Below, piece by piece: positions 1-10,522 of a stretch of DNA of 64,000 nucleotides. Numbering within the stretch: the first letter of the stretch is position 1; every line of letters begins with the position of its first letter. A program made the translations under genes and the position numbers. The notes under the pieces are model-generated. The model did no database searches. It had not been told where the DNA came from and was given only the letters and a program-made list of their open reading frames with translations. Where the stretch lies: contig OZ024892.1 in NCBI GenBank assembly GCA_964017195.1, positions 4,322,366 to 4,386,365 of the forward strand, in the 5' to 3' direction. The DNA is from Siderastrea radians (taxonomy: Eukaryota > Cnidaria > Anthozoa > Scleractinia > Rhizangiidae).

Positions 1-329
1 CTTATTTGTTTTAAAGATCTTTTGGTATTGAAAACCAAATTTAAACGTGTGATTTCATCTTCAACAAGACAAAGCTTATCTTGCTATGAGACGTCGGGGT
101 TTGTTCTTAACGTTTATTGTTTTATGATATATTTTTGGTTCCGTTTTATCGTTAGTCTATCCTTTATCACTACGGTTTGCTAGCGGCTCTTTTTCGTGAG
201 CTTAATAATTTGCTCGTTGGATCTGCGGAAAATAGGACGACTACTCGCAGTCTATCGAGACCAGTCAATAAAACAATGATAGACTCTTATCGTCATTAAG
301 GCAAAAAAAGGTAAAAAAAAAAAGGTTTA
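1..329. other. Non-coding flank left of the Penelope-like element
   Basis: No supported gene. The right part is A-rich (runs of A around 302-326) and resembles the A-rich tail that also follows the other end of the inverted Penelope copies near 2465-2515. I see no exon or RNA gene in the rest. Confidence 0.5.
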
Positions 330-482
330 AGGATAAAAATTAGCGATAAAAGTTTAACACAACGTTTCGATGTCTCCATGACATCATTTTCAAGTGAGAA
401 AAATAAAATATAGAAGAGTTAATATATACAAGGTGAGGTGTTAAATATTTGGCGTGTAATTGTGTATGCATGGTAAGAATGT

Positions 483-1136
483 CTAAATAAATAGTTTTGC
501 GCGGATAGAGTCCGATTGCGTGTTCAGTTTTGGTTTCTTCTTCTTTATAAACAACATTTCGTAAATTAAACAGTCCAATTTTCCGCCGCATTTCTTGAGG
601 ACGGAAAAGTTGCTATTGAGGTCGCCGATGGTTTTAATGCCGTGGTCGTTCTTTAGATGCTTGCCGATTGCTGAAAAACGGTGTTCGTCAATACGTTGGT
701 GTAAATGCCGGCTAGTATAGCCGACATACTCGGCATCGCACAGATCACATTGATAATTGTACACCACGCATTGTTGGTTAACTAAGGGTGGTTTGGGCTC
801 ACGCATCTTAAGGTCTTTACCAATTTTGCGGCTCCTAAAAACTGGTTGAAGAGTGTGATCGATTCTCTTGCTGAGGTCGGATAGTTGTCTTTTCACCGCA
901 TCAGCCGACTTTTGATCTTTAAATGACAGTACTACGCGGTGAACAGTATTTTCGTTGACAGGTTGTTGAGCTGGCACATCGGGATCTCCAGACATCACTG
1001 AGGTAACATAGTGAGAGATAGTAGAGTTGATGAGGCTCTCAGGTTCCTTGAGATTCGCCAACTTCAACTTCAGGCGATCACATTCAGTTGCGAAAGCTTC
1101 CCGTGTGGATGACAGGCAGAAAGCACGGTTTACCAT
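483..1136 (-). pseudogene. Penelope-like C-terminal GIY-YIG endonuclease
   Basis: A 217-residue frame continues the element after a frameshift. Residues about 123-152 carry a GIY-YIG-like nuclease signature: CVVYNYQCDLC, then EYVGYTSR and HQRIDEH, matching the first strands and the conserved R and E-H of the Penelope-type GIY-YIG domain, including the CxxC preceding YVGYT. The segment before it (about 30-120) is a linker. A following HLKNDHG segment also fits the family. The domain would nick target DNA for target-primed reverse transcription. The same protein segment is encoded again on the plus strand at 1864-2320. Confidence 0.85.
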
Positions 1137-1144
1137 GGTCTTGA

Positions 1145-1859
1145 TTAGCGATTTCTTGTACCTTTTATGAACATGGCTTTGGTGATGGAGCAGTAGGCCA
1201 GTATTTGTTGGCTTGCGGTAAACACTGGTTTCCCGTTTGCAGCCTTTCTTATTAGTACTTCCATACCGACAAATGGTAACTTATTGTCGAATGCTAGTTC
1301 CATGGTGAAACTTATGGGTGGATGGCAGTTGTTAAGCGTTGATAAGAAAGCTTCTGCTGCTGGTACATCTTTCATGGTAGCGAGCGTGTCGTCCACGTGT
1401 CTTCTGTAGAAGTCTGGCAGTTTGTTGTCTTGTTCCAGTTTCTCTTCAACAGAGCAGAGAAATGCGTTCGCCATAAGGGGTCCCAAAGGTGAGCCCATAG
1501 CCACGCCGTCGATCTGTTCATAAAGCTTGCCATCGAACTGAAACAGTTGATACTTGGTTGCTACTTCTAGCAGTTGAACCAGATCAGATTTAGTGATATT
1601 TAGGTTATGTGTTTCATTAAACCAGTCGTCTACGAACGCCTTTTCAGCGATGATTTGGATGGTTTCTTGAAGCGGTACGTTCGTGAACAGAGACGTGACG
1701 TCATAGGATACCAATATGTCATTCTCGTCGATGTCCAGGTTTTGAATCTCTTCAGCGAAAGAGAAGGTATCTGATATGGGGTAGCGATTGACTGACAGCG
1801 GCTTCAACTTCTCATCGAGCCACTTGGCAAGGGCATAGTTGTAGGTACCCGTAGCAGAT
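1145..1859 (-). pseudogene. Penelope-like reverse transcriptase, partial
   Basis: The open frame begins upstream of its first Met: codons from about 1859 read ILSATGTYNYALAKWLDEKL before the first Met at 1807, so it is a truncated reading frame and not a start. Core motifs are present in order: YDVTSLFTNVPL (RT motif A with catalytic Asp), DGVAMGSPLGPLMANAFL (motif B, typical of the Penelope clade) and RRHVDDTL, where the usual Y of the YVDD active site is H. The frame then stops after a shift near 1140. The N-terminal part of the RT is missing. It would copy element RNA at the nicked target if intact; this copy cannot. Confidence 0.85.
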
Positions 1860-1863
1860 AAGA

Positions 1864-2465
1864 TTGGTTCACCGCGTAGTACTGCTATTTAAAGATCAAA
1901 AGTCGGCTGATGCGGTGAAAAGACAACTATCCGACCTGAGCAAGAGAATCGATCATACTCTTCAACCAGTTTTTAGGAGCCGCAAAATTGGTGAAGACCT
2001 TAAGATGCGTGAGCCCAAACCACCCTTAGTTAACCAACAATGCGGGGTGTACAATTATCAATGTGATCTGTGCGATGCCGAGTACATTGTATGTCGGCTA
2101 TACTAGCCGGCATTTACACCAACACCGTTTTTAAGCAATCGGCAAGCATCTAAAGAACGACCACGGCATTAAAACCATCGGCGACCTCAATAGCAACTTT
2201 TCCGTCCTCAAGAAATGCGGCGGAAAATTGGACTGTTTAATTTACGAAATGTTGTTTATAAAGAAGAAGAAACCAAAACTGAACACGCAATCGGACTCTA
2301 TCCGCGCAAAACTATTTATTTAGACATTCTTACCATGCATACACAATTACACGCCAAATATTTAACACCTCACCTTGTATATATTTTATTTTTCTCACTT
2401 GAAAATGATGTCATGGAGACATCGAAACGTTGTGTTAAACTTTTCTCGCTAATTTTTATCCTTAA
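1864..2465 (+). mobile_element. Penelope-like element, inverted partial copy (plus)
   Basis: A second, shorter copy in the opposite orientation begins exactly where the minus copy ends. It starts within the linker (VHRVVLLFKDQKSADAVKRQ), runs through the GIY-YIG segment and ends in the same 3' untranslated region. A frameshift/short duplication near the EYIVCRLY point (about 2088-2106) breaks the nuclease. A 12-base or so segment present in the left copy's 3' region (about 413-425) is missing here. Together the two copies form a near palindrome with arms of about 600 bp and a unique RT segment on one side. Partial inverted copies are a known outcome of Penelope insertion. Confidence 0.85.
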
Positions 2466-2499
2466 ATGATTAAAAAAAACGGTTAAAAAAAAGAGGAGA

Positions 2500-2575
2500 A
2501 GAAAAAAAATTCATCATTAGGCGCGGCTCGAACCCGGTGGCCACTTACCAGAAGCGCAACTTTCTGTGCCAGGTA
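2500..2575 (-). repeat. tRNA-derived SINE-like remnant
   Basis: On the minus strand, GGGTTCGAGCC (B-box/T-arm-like) is preceded by a tRNA-like stretch around 2540-2565, and the other side is A/T-rich tail sequence shared with 3300-3360. It is read as the head of a tRNA-derived short retroelement, not a functional tRNA, as I cannot fold a full cloverleaf. Confidence 0.4.
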
Positions 2576-2687
2576 AGAATTTTTTCGAGCTCATTTATTT
2601 AACAGCTGATGGTGATTATTAGCGCAGACTTAGCGATATGCCACAAGAAATTATTAAGATTAAAATTTAGGTTTCAAAATCAATAAA

Positions 2688-3166
2688 AATTGAAGGGCCC
2701 GGTGGAAAAAGGGCGTAAGTGACGATTTGTGGTTAAAATCGAAATTGCTCCTATTTAGCTGAACATTGGCACACAGGCTGGTTTTCATGTGAGGAACGCT
2801 GTTGCGCACTTATTTCTTGACCTGAGATCTAAAATTTGAAGAATTAGCGTATTACTTTTGCGTGAAAAGTGTTGTTGAACTGAACTCGCTCAAGTGATGC
2901 GTGAAAAATTTCTTTTGTTCTCTGCCTGAACTAGAACAAAGGAATTCAACCTAGAATCCGCGGTCCTGTTGTTTTCTTTGCGTCAGTTTTGAGCAAAAGT
3001 AATACGCTAATTCTTCAAATTTTGGATCTCAGGTCAAGAAATAAGTGCGCAACGGCGTTCCTCACATGAAAACCAGCCTGTGTGCCAATGTTCAGCTAAA
3101 TAGGAGCAATTTCGATTTTAACCTCAAATCGTCACTTACGCCCTTTTTCCACCGGGCCCTTCAATT
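2688..3166. mobile_element. Long inverted-repeat (foldback/MITE-like) element
   Basis: Two near-perfect inverted arms of 174 bp (2688-2861 and 2993-3166) flank a spacer of about 131 bp. The outer ends read AATTGAAGGGCCCGGTGG. A third copy of the end, in the orientation of the right arm, lies at 3739-3776, suggesting a larger parent element (2688-3776) or a neighbouring insertion. No transposase frame is visible inside. Confidence 0.75.
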
Positions 3167-3349
3167 GTAGAGCTGTTGGAGAATATTGTGCACCTAAAAT
3201 AGTTTTCGGGCCTGAAAAGTTCTCGCGAGTTTCGAGAAACGGGCTGGGAACTATGCGAAACCTTGAAACCCGGAAAATCTGTAGACAGCGCGAGACTAAC
3301 CCTCATTTAGGCAAAGAAAGGTTAAAAAAGTTTTAAAAAACGGAGAGAA

Positions 3350-3432
3350 AGAAAATTCATCAACTGGCGTGGTTCGAACCCGAACAATTATAATTTACGG
3401 CGCAACGCCTTATCGGTTGCGCCACGCAGAAA
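3350..3432 (-). repeat. tRNA-derived SINE head
   Basis: On the minus strand the sequence has a tRNA-like A-box region (TGGCGCAACCGATAAGG) followed by GGGTTCGAACC (B box) and a closing strand CCACGCC that pairs with the first bases GCGTGG. It is followed by the same A-rich tail found at 2465-2515, which argues for a SINE and against a functional tRNA gene. Confidence 0.5.
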
Positions 3433-3738
3433 AATACGAATTATGTAGGCAAAATCAACATTTAATATCCTTTGTTATTCATGCCGATTTTCATTTGCAT
3501 CGCTTCGTCGGTTCCATTCTTTGTTCCACGAAACAAAGAACGTAGTCGTTTTCTTTTGTTAAAGTTTTACACAAAAGAAAACAGAGGACGCCGACGGTGC
3601 TTTTCTGCGCGTTTTTTCTCGAAAACGAAGCGCAAATCAACCAAAAAAAAAAATGCCGGGATGACATTCTCCAGGTCAAAAGAAGTCTGTATGCGAAAAT
3701 TCGGCAATTTTTGAGCAACTTTTGTTTTTGGACCAAAA

Positions 3739-3776
3739 GCGTCACTTACGCCCTTTTTCCACCGGGCCCTTCAATT
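3739..3776. repeat. Third copy of the 2688-3166 element end
   Basis: Thirty-eight bases repeat the outer end of the right arm of the 2688-3166 element (…TTTTTCCACCGGGCCCTTC…). It may be the true right end of a larger element with terminal inverted repeats. Confidence 0.65.
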
Positions 3777-3789
3777 GTTTTTGAGAAAT

Positions 3790-5180
3790 GGGGGAGTGAA
3801 CACTCTTTTCCAAGCCTCTTTTCACTTGATGAAATGGCTCAGTTTTGAGCTCACTGAGAATGCTGAAAAAATAATTAAGATGCTTTTTTACAGGTAAGTC
3901 TCAAAATGAAGTACAATATTCACAAATACCAACAGGAAAGTGCCATATTCCAAACTAAAACAATAGACAGAGCTGTGAACAGTTCATCTTCTCACCGGTA
4001 TTTGTCAATACTTAACTTCAGATTGAGACTAACCCTGTAAGTAATGCACCTTTATAGTCTATTTGTCGAGCAGTCTTGGTGAACTTGAAACTGGTCTATT
4101 CACTGTTGTGACATTCTCGTTATTGTGCACAAGGCTTTGGAGGTCATGAAGGAAACAATCATTTTAATCAAGTAAGAGCAAGCCAAATAGATAATAAATA
4201 AACACAAAATTTATATTTTAATATAGTTAAATGCAGACAAACATGACATTATAACACTCAAGACACTATTAATTACAAAAGCAATAAGAGGTTTTCTTTA
4301 CATTGTTGGGAGGAAATTGATATATGAAACTACAGAAAAGTACAAAAATACAATTATGACTGAACCTGAAGTTAAAAAAAGGCTTTACATTCATGTCCTT
4401 TAGCTACATGTCAATAAGTATTACAACAGCACTTACTATTTTTTTTAAAGAGAACAGAAAATAAACTTATTAAATACGTTCTTTAGCCTACTTCTTTCTA
4501 CTTCTATCTCTCAGCTTCAAGGGGGAATGAAACCAATAAAGAAAGCAGGATTGAATGAATGAGAGGGAACTATCCCACTACGTTTTCTTTTGCCTGTCAC
4601 GTTTTCCCTACAATATGGAAACAGGCTTGGCCTTTTTTTACATTATTAAATACAGAGTCCCTAGATATGGGCAAGTATGTTGAGTGCTCCCCTAGTTCTC
4701 AGTTAGAAGCTTATCTCTAAGAAATTGTATGAGTAAATGCAATAATAAATAAATGTTTCATTAAGAAGTGAAATTTCTATGCTGTAAAATAATAGTGTAA
4801 GATCACTTTGAGATTAATGTTAGTAACTTTCAATCGTTTCTGTTTATCTCTGAGGTATGAGCAACCTCATCTCACCAAAAATGCTTTCCAGGATTGCTGC
4901 CACCATAGAGAAAGATCAGGATTCAGGATTTGCCTTCTACCCCTCCCCCAAAACAAGACCAAATGATAGTAGATACTCTGCAAAAGCTACACTGTGAAAA
5001 TCACCATTCATCACATATAGTTTGGTAAGTTTTTAGACAAAGTAATTACTGTAAACTCAACTTACACTCAATAATTACACCATAGACATGCTGAACAAAC
5101 TATAAAAATGAGAAAATATGTCCCTATGGGTCTAATGTCTCAGCTTAGATGTCATCTTAGAATAATTTAATTTGGAGCTA
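3790..5180. other. Intergenic AT-rich DNA, no supported gene
   Basis: No frame, exon or RNA gene that I can support. The stretch is AT-rich with ordinary intergenic texture. Confidence 0.5.
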
Positions 5181-5739
5181 ATAATATAGATCTTACACAT
5201 AATTAATGTACTGGGTATTTGAAGAGCTACCCCTGTAATATATGTGGTCTGACGATAGGGAGTGGAGAGTACCACATTAAGAATATGATGATAATTTCAT
5301 TGTTACAATATTGTCATCTTCTTGACTGTAACACCGTTCCTTTCATATAAGTAATACAAAGCACCCCAAGAAAACAATTTTTCCTTATTATTATTAATAC
5401 ACTTTTATTTGTAATATAAATTGCTTGGTGAACAAAAGAAGCTAATTCCCTTGATTTTCTTCACCCATTACTTTACCTACAGATGTAACAGAGAAGGTAT
5501 TTCCTATTGTAATTTTCTAATTCACTATTACTTCCCACACTTCTGTGTGACACACCTTTATTCATTCATTCATGGCAACCAAATGCAAGTTCCATCAAAC
5601 AACTTGATAATAGTGGAATAAAGCATAGTTACTACATTCTGAGAAAATCAAGTCATCAGTTGATAGTATGTATGATAACAGGTGGCATTATTATTTTCAA
5701 ATTATAACCTTTGCTAAATATTTCTTTCTCCATTCAAAG

Positions 5740-5880
5740 GGTATGGCCACAAACTTCATCATCCAAAGGAGCATCGAACATGGGGGGATTTTCCCCAAGG
5801 AAGAGGTGGCCACCTTTTTGCCATCTGGCTGGGTGGTCAGAAGCGTCAGGTGCCTGGTGGTTTTCACCGTTTCACGTGAG
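5740..5880 (+). pseudogene. Broken exon, copy 1 of duplicated unknown gene
   Basis: This starts after an AG acceptor (…CATTCAAAG) and reads GMATNFIIQRSIEHGGIFPK, nearly the same as the exon at 9114 in copy 2. After EEVAT one extra T and a missing three-base unit (near 5813-5833) shift the frame, so the downstream residues LCRLAAGWLEASGAW of copy 2 are lost. The upstream intron is also shared with copy 2 (5570-5739 versus 8945-9113). I do not recognise the family; the sequence is best described as one exon of a spliced host gene that has decayed in this copy. Confidence 0.55.
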
Positions 5881-6040
5881 ACTCCTATGATAGCCCTGTT
5901 GTTTCTTCATTGATCAATATTACAGTTTCTCTAATGTATACAGAGTTTACAGATTAACCGTAATCTGACTTTTAAAGTCACTAACAAAGACAACTTCCTA
6001 AAAATTGACTGAAATATAATGTAATATGCATTATTTTCAG

Positions 6041-6237
6041 TGACTTGAGAACTGCAGAAGAGAGAACAAGATACCTAAAAAACATACCAACCAATTACAA
6101 TTTCCAGCTGGTTAATCCTCAAAAGAACCTGACATCAGCTGAGGATTGCCTGGAGTTTGGGAAAGAAGAATATACAAAATTCTTCAATGACTTTCCAGTA
6201 AAAAAGCTGGGAAAGTCAGTAGCACAAATAGAGAAAG
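6041..6237 (+). CDS. Intact exon, copy 1 of duplicated unknown gene
   Basis: A 197-nt open exon lies between TTATTTTCAG and GTAAAATG. Joined in the phase left by the preceding exon (AG+T gives Ser) it encodes S-DLRTAEERTRYLKNIPTNYN, then FQLVNPQKNLTSAEDCLEF, GKEEYTKFFNDFPVKKLGKS and VAQIEK. Its counterpart at 9739-9935 is the same length but contains in-frame stops. The peptide is charged and soluble-looking with no motif I recognise, no Cys pattern and no membrane segment. Because the neighbouring exon of the same copy (5740) is frameshifted, this copy may be a pseudogene despite the clean exon. Confidence 0.5.
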
Positions 6238-7868
6238 GTAAAATGAGATACTGCATTTGATGAACTTAAACGGGCCTCCAAATGCATTTATTACAATTTT
6301 ATCGTTCACCATAATGAATGGCAGGAAGCCCCAACCAAGTTTATGCCCCAACAGACTGTATGTGGAACTGAATTTTTTAGCTAAATGAATTGAGATTCTG
6401 AGTGCCTCATTTCCCTTTGTTGTTGAAAGCAAAGCAGCCACTTTTCCCTTAAAAACTTGAGGATAGACATTTTAATTGATGAAAACGTGGGTCACATTTC
6501 ACTGAGAAGTGCCAAAAGCATACTGTTTTGAGTAACTTCTCAGTCAAAGACACTCTTTCCAACTTTATAATCCATATTGTGTAGAACTGTGCAGTTTATA
6601 AATCAGAACAGCTCATTAAAAAGAAACTGTTTTGCAGTTTACAACTTACAGCAGATCAGGGGAAAAAAGGATGTGATTTCAACATCCAACAAATAGCAGA
6701 ATTTTCATCCTGCAAAGGCTATTTCTTAAAGTGTTTAAGTTCATATCACATGAATTGCAAATTATTTAAATGTATGTGGGGTGGGGTATATGAAGCTACC
6801 CCTATTATATATGTAGACAAATAAGCAGTGGAGAGTTCAATGTTACAGTATTACTGTAACTATTCCTTTGATGAATTAAAGTAATAAAAAGCAGCCCAAA
6901 AAACAATTTATCATTCTAACTATTGTCAGTACACTTTTATTTTTAACAGAAAATAAAATGCTTGATGAGCAAAAGAAGCTAATACATGATTTTTCTTTAT
7001 CCATTACTTTACCTACAGACATGTAGAGAAGCTATATTTCACTATAATTGCATTATTTCATGGTATTGTGTTACATGCCGAGGGTGAAGGTTTTGACTCG
7101 TATTCCAAGATTCCTCTATTCCTCTCTTATTTTTCCTTGTTATTTTATGTCCCTTTTGTTGCAGACTATGCTAGTTGCCAGAGACAGCTACAAACACTAG
7201 CCTGAGGATATCTTTGGCAACAATAACGAATTCCTGCCAGTGCCACAAGTAAAGCTGAAGGCATTTGCAATTGCCCTTTTCCAAATAGGGTATGCACCTT
7301 CCACAATCATAAACAAATATATCAATGAACTGTGCATTTGGGTAAGCAGATTTTAATAGTACAATTAGTGTTGCCATTCAGTTTGAAAGAAAATGGTTCC
7401 AACAGGAAAAATACAATGTAGTTAGCCAATAATGAAACAAAAGGTTTTCATGCTCGTTGTCTTCCAGACATTTTGAAATGCCTGGTCATCTTTACTGTAA
7501 ATGCCGGCTTCTGATAACAGCCTTGACATGATACATACATACATAACATGTAAATTGTAACTGGGGTATATGTTAACATTGGGCAAATATTGCTTAAGAA
7601 TTATGAGGCATATTGTTCCAACACGTACCCAACATGCTTGGTTTCTAGAAGCTTAAATTTTATTAAGAACCTGTTACCAAATGAAATAAGCACATGGATG
7701 TTGGTAAAGCCTCTTACTTTAAATGGAACAGAGGAGCTAGGAGCACACAAGAAATTTTAGGTCATTTTCTAACACATTAAACACTTAAAAATAATGAACT
7801 AAAATGCAAGGTAATGCATCCACAATCTTTTTAAAACTGGTTATGCCTCCTTAACTCTTCATAGCACT

Positions 7869-8038
7869 CAAGTAGCCTCACCTAAAACATTGTACCCTGG
7901 CATAGGAAGAATACTGAACCGTTATTTTAAAGCCGACTACGGTGAGAGGACCAGCTTCTCGAAGAATCCCCTACTGCCCCAAGATGTGGAGCACTTGATC
8001 GATGTCTGTGGTATTCAAAGTCCACAACAGCTACAAAG
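7869..8038 (+). CDS. Candidate exon, copy 2 of duplicated unknown gene
   Basis: Open between an AG (…CTCAAGTAG) and GTAAGAAT. In frame it reads SPKTLYPGIGRILNRYFKAD, YGERTSFSKNPLLPQDVEHL and IDVCGIQSPQQLQ, ending in phase 1. No counterpart is visible upstream of copy 1, so copy 1 appears 5'-truncated. The protein family is unknown to me. The link to the next exon (8745) needs an intermediate exon because phases do not match directly; 8340-8411 is a possible bridge. Confidence 0.5.
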
Positions 8039-8339
8039 TAAGAATTTGCTATTAGCTATATAGTATATACATTTACAAGGCCTATTCATTGTTATGTGGC
8101 CCGATTATGAATAGACAATAAGTCCTACCTACAACATTTCAATTTCTTCCTCTTCCCAGCTGCTTTTATGCTTTCCATCTCTTTCCACTTGGGCAGCAGG
8201 GTAAGGGAGTTTTATGGGGCCAAAGCAGCGCCCTGCTGTGTTGGAGCTACTGGACCAGTTTGAATGGCCTCCACCCTGACCTGGGCACCTGACATTGGGG
8301 GCCCTAAATTTTAAGTCATTGGATGACAGCTGCAATAAG

Positions 8340-8411
8340 GTGATGATGGACAGCTGTCTGTGACGTTGAATTTTACTTATGAGAAACAGGATGCCACCAA
8401 TGCAATGCAAG
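8340..8411 (+). CDS. Weak candidate exon in the unknown gene
   Basis: Seventy-two bases between AATAAG and GTAAATTC read, in the phase left by the exon ending at 8038, S-DDGQLSVTLNFTYEKQDATN-AMQ. The downstream phase still does not fit the exon at 8745 cleanly, so the assignment is tentative. Confidence 0.25.
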
Positions 8412-8744
8412 GTAAATTCAAAGAGTTGTTGATAAGTATCGTAATTCATGCTTCAATAATTTTTACCTTTCAATAATTATTATTTATATTAATATGTTCA
8501 CCTAGATGGCCATTTCATTTCACACCACTCCACCATGGTTTGCCCTATGATGCAGCAAAACTTGGTTTTCTCTTGCTTGCTGTTTGGGGGGCCTTTGTCC
8601 TTCCAGGACAGCAATCGTTCACAGAAAACAACTTCACACTAAAAGCAGAGGCCAGCCTTTACTTTGCCAGGCTGACAAATTTTTCACCACCTTACTAGAG
8701 TGTTGTTATGTATTTTAACTTCTTCTTGTAATTCTACACATGTA

Positions 8745-8844
8745 GAACAACACCCCTCTGAAAAGCCTGCACGATACCTTTTGCGAGGTGGTGAGAAGGG
8801 CAGGGTACGATGAGAAGAGGGTCACCCACCACTGTAATCGTGCA
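8745..8844 (+). CDS. Candidate exon, unknown duplicated gene
   Basis: This lies between ATGTAG and GTAAGTAT. It is open in frame NNTPLKSLHDTFCEVVRRAG-YDEKRVTHHCNRA and joins without phase change to the exon at 9114 (GMATNF...). The good donor and the phase fit support a real exon. No recognised domain. Confidence 0.45.
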
Positions 8845-9113
8845 GTAAGTATATTGAACATTGGTTTGTTAGGAAGAATATGAATACTGGCTCACATTGA
8901 AGTTTGACAAGTGAACTAAAAAAATGTTTCAAGATTTATTCATTTAGGGTAACCAAAGGCTAGTTCCAACAAACAACTTGATAACAGTGGAAGAAAGTAT
9001 AGTTACTATATTCTGAGAAAATCTAGTCATCAGTTGATAGTTTATATGAAAACAGGTGGCATTATTATTTTCAAATTATAACCTTTGCTAAATATTTCTT
9101 TCTTCATTCAAAG

Positions 9114-9292
9114 GGCATGGCCACAAATTTCATCATACAAAGAAGCATTGAACGTGCGGGGATTTTCCCCAAAGAAGAGGTGGCCACCCTTTGCCGCCTG
9201 GCTGCTGGGTGGTTAGAGGCTTCAGGTGCCTGGACCCTGTATGTTAAAGACCTTTTTGAGAAGCACCTTGACACCAGTGGACTAATTTACAG
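9114..9292 (+). CDS. Intact exon, copy 2 of duplicated unknown gene
   Basis: A 179-nt exon between CATTCAAAG and GTGAACAA encodes GMATNFIIQRSIERAGIFPK, EEVATLCRLAAGWLEASGAW and TLYVKDLFEKHLDTSGLIY, leaving phase 2 for the exon at 9739. The intron before it and the coding part match copy 1 at 5570-5880, but here the frame is intact. Family unknown; the peptide is helix-rich with no catalytic signature I can name. Confidence 0.55.
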
Positions 9293-9738
9293 GTGAACAA
9301 TAATTTTGTCATGCTTATTGTTTTGTAACATCAGTATTCTCAACTAAATTGCAGTATTGCCCAAATTGCAATCTAGCCTATCTGCTTCAGGAGTACTCTC
9401 TTTATATTCTTGAAGTATGCATTCCAAGCCCAGTTAAGTACCTATAATATAAACAAAGACTGTGGAATATGTGAGACCTTTTGATGCCATCTATCCAAAG
9501 TTTCTAACTCAGCATGACAATAATTTTTATTGTGTTTAAATTTAGCATCTTTGCCAATGTACTTGCTGGCAAGTATGAAACAAATGTAACTGCTTTTCTG
9601 GGATAATATGTCTAGAGTATTTTACTTCTCGTTCTTAACACCTCGAATTAATAAAAAATATCCTGATTAAATTGAGTTTATACTAATATATCAATGGGAT
9701 ACTATTTCATAAAACAATATTCATTTGTTCAATTGTAG

Positions 9739-9935
9739 TGACCTTCGATCCCCTGAGGAGAGGGTTCGTTTCCTCAAAAACATTCCATCCAACGACAATA
9801 AATTATTATCGTCTTGTGCCACCTCAAAAGAACTTGACTTGTGCAGATGACTGCCAGAGCAGCGAATTTAGCAGCTTTGTGCAAGACTATCAGGTGCCAA
9901 GCCTCAAAGTATCTACTTAATGGATCTTGAGAAAG
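9739..9935 (+). pseudogene. Exon with in-frame stops, copy 2 of unknown gene
   Basis: The same length (197 nt) and the same splice borders as the intact exon at 6041-6237. It begins correctly (S-DLRSPEERVRFLKNIPSNDN), but about 7 extra bases before the CTTGTGCCACCTCAAAAG stretch shift the frame. The PPQKNLTCADDC segment is then read in another frame, with TGA and TAG in the expected one. Compensating losses restore the frame by the end (…YLMDLEK). So copy 2 is damaged exactly where copy 1 is intact. Confidence 0.55.
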
Positions 9936-10043
9936 GTAAAATTCATTCATGATCCACTCTTCTGTGCAGTTAAGTGTTGTCAGACTTACTTTCATTGCTA
10001 CAGTCTACCTTTAGCAACCAAAACTATGTCTCTTTCCTTTCAG

Positions 10044-10084
10044 TCACTGACACCTTACATCAAGGCAGTGTTTATGAACTCAAG
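10044..10084 (+). CDS. Small exon, copy 2 of unknown gene
   Basis: Forty-one bases between CTTTCAG and GTAAAAAT. With the G left by the exon ending at 9935 they read V-TDTLHQGSVYELK. The phase match to both copies' donor supports it. No copy-1 counterpart was found after 6237. Confidence 0.45.
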
Positions 10085-10522
10085 GTAAAAATAATAATCT
10101 TGATGCAACTATTATTTGGTGACATGGTTAAATCACAACACTACAGTTAGACTGGATTGCACATTCAGCATAAAGTCCTGTTGTGAATTCATTGTACTGA
10201 AAACAAACTAAAGAAAGAGTAATGATAGACTGATGGGTTTTAATGTAAAATAGGAACTTATATTCAATTGCAAACTTGACTTAAAAATGTTATTGTTATA
10301 AGGAGTATACCGACATGTTCTGTCCAACATTGTTACTTTGTAGCGATTACACAAACGTAGTCAAATTAATGCTCAAATCAAGACTGCTGATAAGTAATCA
10401 GATTTGCAAATTTATTATCTTGATATTAATAAAATAATAATTTCTAATAATGACAAAAAGAAAGGAAAAATGGACCTATTCCAAATGACAACATTAATAT
10501 ATCTTCATATCTTTATTTTCAG

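Larger units (their letters stand above)
330..1863 (-). mobile_element. Penelope-like retroelement, 5'-truncated copy (minus)
   Basis: Reading on the minus strand gives the end of a Penelope-like reverse transcriptase followed by a GIY-YIG endonuclease and a 3' untranslated region. RT-to-GIY-YIG order is the hallmark of Penelope-like elements. The copy starts abruptly at about 1863 inside the RT, where it meets an inverted second copy at 1864. The RT part (1145-1859) and endonuclease part (483-1136) are in different frames, so at least one frameshift separates them. The 3' untranslated part (330-482) is mirrored in the right-hand copy at 2320-2465. The copy is certainly inactive. Confidence 0.88.
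5180..7040 (+). repeat. Locally duplicated non-coding segment (copies at 5190-5490 and 6770-7030)
   Basis: The segment 5190-5490 recurs as a diverged direct repeat at 6770-7030: both contain GAAGAGCTACCCCTGTAATA-like starts, then GTAACACC…CCTTT, AAACAATTT, CACTTTTATTT and the ending CATTACTTTACCTACAGA. It belongs to the same series of local duplications that doubled the exons at 5740 and 9114. Confidence 0.65.

Noticed and set aside
340..591. Minus-strand short frame overlapping the Penelope end, and its mirror at 2215-2469
   Set aside because: Out-of-frame readings of the nuclease end and 3' untranslated region; the shared peptide only reflects the inverted DNA copies.
8129..8449. A 106-codon minus-strand frame
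   Set aside because: No recognisable motif, and it overlaps a plus-strand exon candidate of the duplicated gene.
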